Assembly (NCBI GenBank): GCA_029582165.1
Contig: CM055882.1
Span: forward strand, 11,736,001 to 11,800,000
DNA from: Portulaca oleracea
Lineage: Eukaryota; Streptophyta; Magnoliopsida; Caryophyllales; Portulacaceae
Direction: 5' to 3'
DNA: 64,000 nucleotides
A program made the position numbers and the translations under genes. The stretch's first letter is position 1; every line of letters starts with the position of its first letter. Below, in pieces: positions 56,096-64,000 of this stretch. Under the pieces are notes generated by a model. It had not been told where the DNA came from, did no database searches, and saw only the letters and a program-made list of their open reading frames with translations.

Positions 56096-56349
56096 GATTA
56101 TTTGACGAAATCGAATTTTTATAAAAAAAAATTACAATTTGTAAACTAACATCCTCTTTTTGAGATGATTTCCCAACTTCCTTTGACATTATAGATACAA
56201 TTTCAAAAACCAAACACAATTTTAGAGAATTTTGAGAGAATGTGGTTTAGAGGATTTGAGAGAATGAGGAAGAGGAGAGAGAGAGAGGCAAGGGTATGGA
56301 ATGTAATTTGGGAGGCTACATTAGTAAAATGGTAGGCGACGAAAATCAA

Positions 56350-56470
56350 AGCCCTATATATTACATGTATCTGGGACATGTGTGCCAACATATTTACAGT
56401 GAATAATCATAATAATAAAAGTGAATAATCATATTATTTTGAGCACATATTCCGGGTACACCAAATAAAT
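56350..56470. mobile_element. MITE, family 'GCACTCGGAGCA', copy 3
   Basis: TGTATCTGGGACATGTG at the left, GAGCACATATTCCGGGTACA at the right and TGAATAATCATATTAT inside, a diverged relative of copy 1. It abuts TIR element 2. Confidence 0.5.
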
Positions 56471-57074
56471 TGCAAACGAAAAGGGTAAATCATTGTATAT
56501 CATGATAGGAAAATGATTATGTCTTAATAAAATGCTTGATCTGGTTTAATTATAACTACGAACAAATATTGTTGAACTAAAAAGTTAAAAAAGTTATTAT
56601 TCAATTAACAAAAGACGTCAAAATTATGAATTTATATTATTTAGCAATAGCCATAAAAATAGTACTACTAGAAAAATTACATAAATATTTACTTGTCCAT
56701 CATCAAAATTTTGTCTGACCCGGTAACCTAGATTTGTCCGAATCTAGAAGTTAGGGCTACTATACTTGAATATTAATTATGAAGTCAAAATATTACTACT
56801 AGAAAAATTATATAAATATTTACTACTAGAAAATATAATAGTTATATTAAGCTATCTGAATATGGAGATCTAAACTTATACTTTTTATTTGAATATTACT
56901 TGTCCATCATCAAAATTAGGGTTGGAAAAAAGATGTCTGACCCGGTAACCCAGATTTGTCCGACCTAGAAAAAGTAAAAACCAGGTATGCTGATAGAATT
57001 TTCATCCGCATTTCAACATCGACCGATTTGACCCAAAATTCAAAGACAATTTTTCCAATTCTATTATCTCAACC

Positions 57075-58044
57075 TGTAACGCCCCGGCCCCTCCCGGGCC
57101 GCGGACATTTCCAATAACTGTTTCAAGGATCGCTGACTGGCCCCACAAATCACCACGAGTCTTTCCAGCTTGCTTCGTCCTTGCTCACACGCTGCCTGGG
57201 AAAACTTCCCAGGAGGTCACCCATCCTTTGATTACTCCCAACCAAGCACGCTTAACTGAGAGATTCTCAACGGATGAGCTACAATAAAAGAAGGTGCATG
57301 TTCGGTCTCGTTTTGAGCCGAATTCTTCTCTTTATTAGGGAGCTTTTACATGTTCTAACCCCGTATTTCATTTTAGTTATGAGATTTTTCTAGTTTTGTA
57401 GGAAAATAAAAGAGTGACCTAAAATGGAGCCAAAACGGAGCAAAACTCATCAAATAGAGGAAATAGGCAGAAGGATGGCTCGCCCGAGTCACATCCTGGC
57501 TCGCCCGAGTCAAGCTGCTGGAAGAGTAGCAAACTTGCCGATCAAAAAGTGCACCTTGGTGATATGAGTAGTCGTTTCAATCCTCTTAAGTCACACTTTA
57601 ACCACATATCCGAGGTATTACAGTCACCCCTACTTAAGCACACAGCGTCCTCGTTGTGCCACAATCCAATCCAGAATCTTTGCCCCGCTAGGTGACTGCC
57701 CATGGCTCTCCCGTCCACTGGCGCAACTCACGGTCGCGGGTCGGCTCTGATACCATCTGTAACGCCCCAGCCCCTCCCGGGCCGCGGACATTACCGATAA
57801 ACTGCTTTAAGGATCGCTGACTGGCCCCACAAATCACCACGAGTCTTTCCAGCGTGCTTCGACCTCACTCACACGCTGCCTGGGAAAACTTCCCAGGAGG
57901 TCACCCATCCTTTGATTACTCCCAGCCAAGCACGCTTAACTGAGAGGTTCTCAACGGATGAGCTACCACAAAAGAAGGTGCACATTGGTGATATGAGTAG
58001 TCAATTCAATCCTCTTAAGCCACACACATATCCGGGGTATTACA
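57075..58044 (-). mobile_element. Cassandra TRIM retrotransposon with 5S-rRNA-like LTRs
   Basis: LTRs TGTAACGCCCC to GGTATTACA at 57075-57622 and 57758-58044 flank only 135 bp. The primer site, read on the minus strand as TGGTATCAGAGC, is at 57744-57755. The 5-bp duplication CAACC lies at 57070-57074 and 58045-58049. Each LTR has, on the minus strand, a 5S-rRNA-like part (GTTAAGCGTGCTTGG, then GGATGGGTGACCTCCTGGGAAG) at 57206-57280 and 57890-57965. Cassandra elements are known for such 5S segments with RNA polymerase III promoter elements. The left LTR carries a 250-bp insertion. No protein is encoded. Confidence 0.93.
57299..57548. mobile_element. 250-bp insertion in the Cassandra 3' LTR
   Basis: Flanked by the 5-bp repeat GTGCA (57294-57298 and 57549-57553); the other LTR has this site uninterrupted (AAGGTGCACATTGG). 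It starts TGTTCGGTCTC, contains CTCGCCCGAGTCA twice and ends ATCAAAAA. A 5-bp duplication suggests an integrase-type event, perhaps a degraded solo LTR, but the class is unknown. Confidence 0.7.
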
Positions 58045-58207
58045 CAACCCGATTTAGTCTCGAATTTATGATTGTCTGGTTTGTCTGATGTTTGATTTAG
58101 ATCGAATTCAAAAAAATGGGTATTGAACATTAAGTTTTCACACGATGTCCGATTTACATGGACCCAAAATTACATGGACACGGATGTTTGCCAGCTCTAA
58201 TCAAAAT

Positions 58208-59729
58208 TTACAAAGAGAAAAAGATTATGATCTATTAATTATATTAAAACAAAACTCAAATGAATGACAAGTTGCCACGTGTCAACCACTAAAAAATTAT
58301 TCAATAAAAAAAATTTGTTTAAGCAACCTTTCAATTTCTGAGCTAATTACACAATAGAATGAGCTATTGCCATGTGTGATGCATATAAAAAAAATCTCAT
58401 TTTTGTTGAGTTGGAAAATTTTCATTGGCTCATATATTTAATGTATTCATTAGAGTTGCTAAATTAATTAATAAAATAAGTTACTATTAATAATAACTAT
58501 CAACCAATAAGTACACAGATATATCTTCATGAAAAAATGAAGAGACATGTCATTTACACATTCATACTTTACTCTGCTTATTTTTCTTTATTGGTAGCCT
58601 ACTATCTTTTATTGATTTGTGGTATCAAAATAAATTATATAATTGCAAGAATTTATTCAAATTAACTAAAATAAAAATTACCATTATTATATGTGTTTAA
58701 GAAAAAAATTATAACACGTATTTCTTGATTTTTTTATAATAATAATAATAATATTTAATTCACTAAATTGAAAAATAAATTATTTCATAAATATTTTCTA
58801 ATATGTCATCTATACATATGAAAAAAAAATATATTTCAATTAGTTAGTTTAACACACATATTCTTATAAAAAAAGTTTAACATATAAGTCTCGCATGGAA
58901 TATATAGTGCTAGTTAATATATAAATCATAGTCATATCAAAGTATTCCTATATTAGACAAACTATTGGTAGAAGTAACAAGCGATGCATTTGATTTAATT
59001 GATGAAATGATTAATGTGATTATAAATTAATTTAATTTTATATCCCCTAAAATTGAATTAAAAAACTTGAGTATTAACTAACATTAATGAAATTGTATAT
59101 AAAAATAATAATATTCAAAGAAATTTATAAATGCAAAAGATGCATATTTGTTCTTTGATATGAGATTCAATTCAAAAAATCATTTTCGCCGAATCAATTA
59201 AAATATTATCAAATTATATACATCATTATTAGAAAAGTATATGTTTTCTTGTCATGACAATAACATTTTAAATGATAAAATAACTAATAGGAAAACTAAT
59301 ATTTATAGCATTTATATAATAATTGAAAAGGTTATAGTAAGTGTTTGGTGAATGTGCAAAATTATTTTTACAATCAATAGAAACATATTATGTAAATATA
59401 AATAAGGAAAATATATTTTTATAATTAATTATGTAAAATATGTAAGGAGTGTTCATTGTTTATTACTTTATTTGATTGAATAACAAAGTTCTAATATTAT
59501 ATTTTTAAACAATGAAAATTATTTAATAGCTAATTATTGAGCAAGTGATATGTTTATATGGTGGTTTTTAAAAGTAACTTTTTATTTAACTAGAAAAATT
59601 ATGTATCCACCTAACTTCAAAATAAAATTTAAAAATAATTTCTATATAAGATATTTATTAATAATAATCGTGCAAATTAAAGCATGGACACAAGACTAGT
59701 TACACAAAAAATTCTAAGAATATATATTA
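58208..59729. other. Gene-free AT-rich DNA
   Basis: Long A/T-rich stretch with no coding segment, RNA gene or clear repeat ends. Confidence 0.5.
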
Positions 59730-60079
59730 CTACCTCTGTTCCAAAATTATGTTCTCTTTGGCCAAATTTTACCAAAATTAATACTTTGAAATTTTGCTTA
59801 TACGTGGTATCGAATGGTCTAATATAGTAGTCTTACTCCCAAAGTTTGCAATTTAGAGAGATTGATTCTAATTAACTCATAATTTAAAAATTGTTTGTTA
59901 CTATTCCGTGGAAAAGATGCACAGAAGGTATTGTGACACATTTTGCCTTAGTTCATTACAATCTAATTTTAAAAAATAATTATTTTCAACTATAAGATTA
60001 TATATGGACATAATTTGGCCAAATATTAATTAGCATTTAAAGTCTATCCAATTGGACATTCTTTTTGAAACTAAAGTAG
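59730..60079. mobile_element. Stowaway-like MITE, 350 bp
   Basis: CTACCTCTGTTCCAAAAT at the left and TTTTTGAAACTAAAGTAG at the right, with TA on both sides (59728-59729 and 60080-60081). Internal TGGCCAAATTTTACC is mirrored by ATTTGGCCAAAT. Confidence 0.68.
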
Positions 60080-61949
60080 TAATGAAAAAAAGATGACAAA
60101 GTATTGTACTGGACACCCTCTATAGTCAAAAGTAACATATAAATGGAAACAAAGACTAAAAAAGAGTATTTGTATACTGTACTTCTATAGGAATATTGTA
60201 GTGTAGAATCTACCATGAAAAAACATACTCCATAATATTCCTTTCATCCCATATTATTTGTTTTTCTTTAACTATCTAATATTTTCTTTCCCATAATATT
60301 CGCTATCTTAAAATTTCACTGACATACTTTCCCGTTCCATATTTTTTATCATCTATTAAATTTTACGGTCTTCAATATCACTTTAACTAATAATTTATCA
60401 TATAATACTTTTATTATCGATAGTCATATTATACTTTTTAAATACTATTTTTCGTTAACAATCTAATGATAGTAATTTTATATAACAAATCATTGTACAA
60501 TTTTTAAGATGACAAATAATATAAAACTGAAGGATTATTTTCATTAATTTTTTGTATCTATCCAACTTTATCTTTTTTTTTTCATTACTAAACCACTATT
60601 GTATGTGACATTACTCCCAAAAATACCAACTAACTAATTATATTTTGTTGGTCATTGAGTTTTTCTCAGCTTGTGATATGGAATTGAGGGGGATTAACAT
60701 AAAGGCTATATAGCAATAGCTTAAAGCAAGCAAATCCTGCCTGAGATAAAAGCAAATAACTTTTCCAAATAAATAAATTAACAATTTTGGATTCCACTCC
60801 CTCAAAATTGATATAGCAAAGTGACTAACATCAGCTTAATGGTAAGTGTTGAGTTGTTTGTGAATAGAGCAAGTTTGGCACAATAAAAGCCTACTAAACT
60901 AAGATATAAAGACAAAATAAGTATTTTATGCCCTAATATCTTTAGATAAATAGTACAAATTTCTAAGAATGAGATTCCTTAAGATAAGTTTTTATTCAAC
61001 TACTTAGTTTATTTTATAAAAAATAAATTTAAAAAACCTACCGAATGTACTATGTAATATGTTAGGCATGTTTGGTAGGCTTTATCAATATTAGTCGATT
61101 AGTAACTAGTTGCGTACGTACCTTTTTTTTATGCTGAACACAAACATTTATTTAAAAATATGTATCTATAACGAATTAAAAATATATAATTTTTGAAATT
61201 TAACTGTCATTTTTGTATCAATCTATAAATACATTACCTACCTTGCAAATCTTTGGTTACTCTCACATGGAATCCTTGGACAACTATTTTTAAAAATATA
61301 TTAAGCAAAAGGGGAAATAAAATAGAGGGAAAAGGGAAAGAAATATCTTGGGAGGCCATCAAGGTATCTCATACCCTTTAATTTGATTAGAGTTGGAGAT
61401 GAAGCAAATGAAAAGATGAGAATGTGGGGTACCTAATCTCAAAAGTGACCTCCCCAAAATGCTAATTTAAAACAAAGTTAAATGTTCCTTTGCTAAAGAC
61501 CAAGAGTAATGTATATATGCTCAACAAGACCCAACCTAATATTGTTACAAATTAATACAAATGAATGAAAGGGAATATAAATTTGTTTCTCTACTCTTGA
61601 CTGCAATTTAGGGATTCAAGACAAGATCACAACTTTTTAAATGATATTCCATCTATTCATCAATATATGTCAATTTAACTAATTTTCATTTTCTATAATA
61701 TCTGTCATTTACAATTCAATATAACACTAATAACTTGATCAAAAAATAAAAACACTAATAAATGTTTTTTTTTCAAATTTATTATCATTCCAATACAATT
61801 ACATGGCCAAAATAAAAATAATTTTGATAATATATCGACCACTACTCCCTTTGTTCCATATTATTTGTCACTTTGAAAACTGTGTCATTCAAACTTTAAA
61901 AACTTTGACCACTAATTTTCAAAACATATACATACAATGATTTGTTATA
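60080..61949. other. AT-rich spacer with Stowaway-type fragments
   Basis: Single ends resembling Stowaway termini occur near 60240 (TTCATCCCATATTATTTG) and 61843 (ACTCCCTTTGTTCCATATTA), without complete partners. No gene is supported. Confidence 0.45.
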
Positions 61950-62504
61950 GGGTTTTTGGATGCTAAGATACTGGACTTTTGGGGTATTGGACAATAGTGC
62001 ACTGAACTTTGACTTTGGACAATAATACCATGTACTTAGGGGGTGTTGAACAATAATGCACTCAGAACGATTTCGGGAGTGGCTGACTTGGTAGCAACCC
62101 TATGTAACAGGTGGAGGAGATCAATCGGTCCAAAAATATTTAAATTTATGACATGTCAGCTAATCCACACATAAACAAAGTGAATCAACTTTGAAAAGAG
62201 TAAAAAAACATAAAATCACATTTGTTTAAACAGGTTTCCACTGAGAGATTGTTGTTATAGTTGTATAAAATCATCTTTGCTCGTATAGATTAGTTGACAT
62301 GTCATAAATTTAGATATTATTTAACTTATTCATATTCTCGGTCTGCCACGTAAAATCATCACCAAGTCAGCCCTCTTCGAAATTGTTCCGGGTGCATTAT
62401 TGTCCAACACCCCTCAAAGTTCAGTGCACTATTGCCCAAGGTCAAAGTTCAGTGCATTATTGTTCAATACCCCAAAAATTCAGTATATTAGCGTCCGAAA
62501 ATCC
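61950..62504. mobile_element. Mutator-like MITE, 555 bp
   Basis: GGGTTTTTGGATGCTAAG at the left and TTAGCGTCCGAAAATCC at the right, with inverted repeats of about 130 bp containing TTTTGGGGTATTG. It is flanked by the perfect 9-bp duplication TTTGTTATA (61941-61949 and 62505-62513). Related to the elements at 11304 and 39410. Confidence 0.88.
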
Positions 62505-62513
62505 TTTGTTATA

Positions 62514-64000
62514 TAGAATTGTTACCATTAGACTTGTAAAGAAAATAGTATCCTAAAGTATAATATTATAATTGTTAATAAAATATTTATATTAAAAATT
62601 ATCGTTCAAAGAATAACACTGAAAACCATGAAAATCAATTATTGACAAATAGAGCGAGCACTATTATCTTAAAATCTACCTGAAATCTAAAAATGATAAT
62701 TACGAGTACTAAGGAATTGAGGTAATACCTTCGCAACTTATATAATTACTGATCGTTTGATAAAATAAGAATGTTAATTAACAAAATTAATGATATTATA
62801 TTGAACAATTTCAGATATGATAATTTTTTTCAAACCTAGTATATGACATGTATTTTTAGAAATTTGAAAATTTTCAAACCTAAGTCTAGCCAATTAAATT
62901 ATTATTTTAAGTTAAAAGATAAAGTAGTAAAATATTCTTACTAAAATAAATATGAAATAGTAAGATAATAGATAGAATATGATATTAATTATAGATTATA
63001 TTTGTTAGAACTACACAATCACAACAAGTTATAAGATTTATTATTATAATTTTAAGTTGTTGTTTTCTTTGCTCTATTGAACAAATGACTTATAGCCTTA
63101 ACACAATCCATTTTTTCCTCTAGAACAGGAAAAAAATTGTTTGATAAAAATCGTTTCCACAAATTCTACAAATAAACTTTAATATTAACTATACCCATGT
63201 TGCTGACACTGGGGGGGGGGGGGGGAATACAAAACTGTAGCCATGTATCACAATATTATGAAATACTAGTTTATTTATAATTTAATATTATCAACAAATC
63301 TAATCATGCATTGCATGATACAAGATACTAACTTATAACTAAATATCCTAAATATGAATATTGAAAATACAAGCTTATAATAAATATTTTGGTGTTGGGA
63401 TAATGATATGTGTCTTGAATCAAGAATGCTAATAATTATCTTGAATTATTCATAATTTATATTTTTCTAATTTTTAATAATATTTTCTCTAGAAAATATA
63501 CATAATTATCAATTATAAAAATACAACACTAATTAGCTACGTCAATAAATCTAAACGATAATCTAATTTTATCGACCATAGTAGAGAATATACATTTTAT
63601 GCATGATTTTATATTTATCAAAAAGTATAAATAAATAAATAAATAAATACTTTTATATAGTGTATAAATCGTAATAATCCTCAAAGTAATAAAATATACA
63701 TTTATAATAATTTAAATACGATTATACTTAATGTTTTGAGTGATATAGGTGAAATTCAAAATGTGTACCATTGTCCTGCAAAATGATTATTAACCATCGA
63801 TCTTACATCAAGATGTTTATCATTTTGTTTCACATAAACTCAACACGAGGACATGAAGCTTCTTCAAGAGGAATTTTGGATCAAAAAACGGAGGCATTAA
63901 CTCATTAAGATAGGGAGTAGGACAAGATGCCAATGTCCAACATACAAACTTATAACCAATCCACTTCCAAAAACCCACAAAAGAAGAGATTAGAGATATA
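62514..64000. other. Gene-free AT-rich DNA
   Basis: No coding sequence is visible. A 15-bp G run lies at 63211-63225 and a short AAAT microsatellite near 63628-63650. Confidence 0.5.

Larger units (their letters stand above)
51436..56347. mobile_element. TIR element 2 with paired GC-rich palindromes, split by a retrotransposon
   Basis: Outer ends TCTTCGTCGCCTACCATTTT (51443) and AAATGGTAGGCGACGAAAAT (56327) are inverse and clearly related to the ends of TIR element 1. Removing the LTR retrotransposon at 51510-55524 with one TTCAC leaves about 890 bp, close to the 966 bp of element 1. Like element 1 it has a CT-rich subterminal zone, two tandem GC-rich palindromes and a GA-rich zone. No protein is encoded. 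The target duplication is unresolved. Confidence 0.78.
56917..58199. mobile_element. hAT-type MITE, 'GACCCGAA' family, split by Cassandra
   Basis: TAGGGTTGGAAAAA at the left and TTTGCCAGCTCTA at the right, with the perfect 8-bp duplication ATCAAAAT at 56909-56916 and 58200-58207. Without the Cassandra insert it is about 308 bp, matching the LNP intron copy (304 bp). A partial second copy of its left part lies at about 56705-56755. Confidence 0.88.

Noticed and set aside
55657..56219. Several open frames on both strands in the GC-rich blocks
   Set aside because: They arise from palindromic CGG/CCG-rich modules, read alike on both strands and contain no domain.
57206..57965. Possible genuine 5S rRNA gene(s)
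   Set aside because: Only the 3' part of 5S is matched, twice, inside LTRs with a primer site and a target duplication, so it is Cassandra.

Overview
The window is nuclear DNA of a flowering plant, most likely a eudicot; I cannot name the species. It is AT-rich, and the protein-coding genes have plant-type GT-AG introns. The families are plant ones: purple acid phosphatase, F-box with F-box-associated domain, Lunapark and PLS-class pentatricopeptide repeat (PPR). The intergenic space is packed with plant transposons, including Ty1/copia, a gag-only LTR element, Cassandra, hAT, Mutator-like, PIF/Harbinger-like and Stowaway-like elements. There are no bacterial operons, CRISPR arrays or tRNA genes that I can support.

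Layout. 0-2.9 kb holds small inverted-repeat elements. 2.96-6.80 kb is a seven-exon purple acid phosphatase gene of the PAP23/PAP15 (phytase-like) type. 6.8-12.1 kb is intergenic with several MITEs. 12.1-13.2 kb is an intact one-exon F-box gene. 14.3-25.6 kb is an F-box graveyard: an antisense F-box relic at 15.9-16.2 kb, and a second F-box gene at 17.7 kb split exactly by a 5.3-kb copia retrotransposon (5-bp target duplication). That retrotransposon carries a PIF/Harbinger-like MITE inside its reverse transcriptase. The F-box relic ends against a long-TIR element that has captured a GC-rich leucine-rich-repeat gene fragment (Pack-MULE-like). 28.0-32.9 kb is a second purple acid phosphatase with the same seven-exon structure but a frameshifted, longer C-terminus. 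33.0-33.3 kb is an RNase H-domain relic.

34.4-38.7 kb is a five-exon Lunapark (LNP) gene for ER shaping. 39.4-43.2 kb is a repeat block with LTR-like segments, a hairpin with 380-bp arms interrupted by a 939-bp TIR element, and an array of short palindromic motifs. 43.75-45.71 kb is an intronless PPR gene. 47.2-49.1 kb is a decayed C-terminal half of a Has1/DDX18-type DEAD-box RNA helicase.

49.7-56.35 kb holds two related TIR elements, each with paired GC-rich palindromes. The second is split by a young 4-kb LTR retrotransposon that encodes gag and the start of protease but has no RT or integrase. 56.9-58.2 kb is a hAT-type MITE carrying a Cassandra element with 5S-rRNA-like LTRs. 58.2-64 kb is AT-rich, gene-free and repeat-bearing.

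The functional content is five intact genes: two phosphatases, one F-box, LNP and one PPR. They have no obvious shared pathway. The two phosphatases and the F-box copies point to local duplication followed by transposon invasion. The main candidates for something undescribed are the paired GC-palindrome TIR elements, the large hairpin, and the gag-only retroelement nested in one of those TIR elements.
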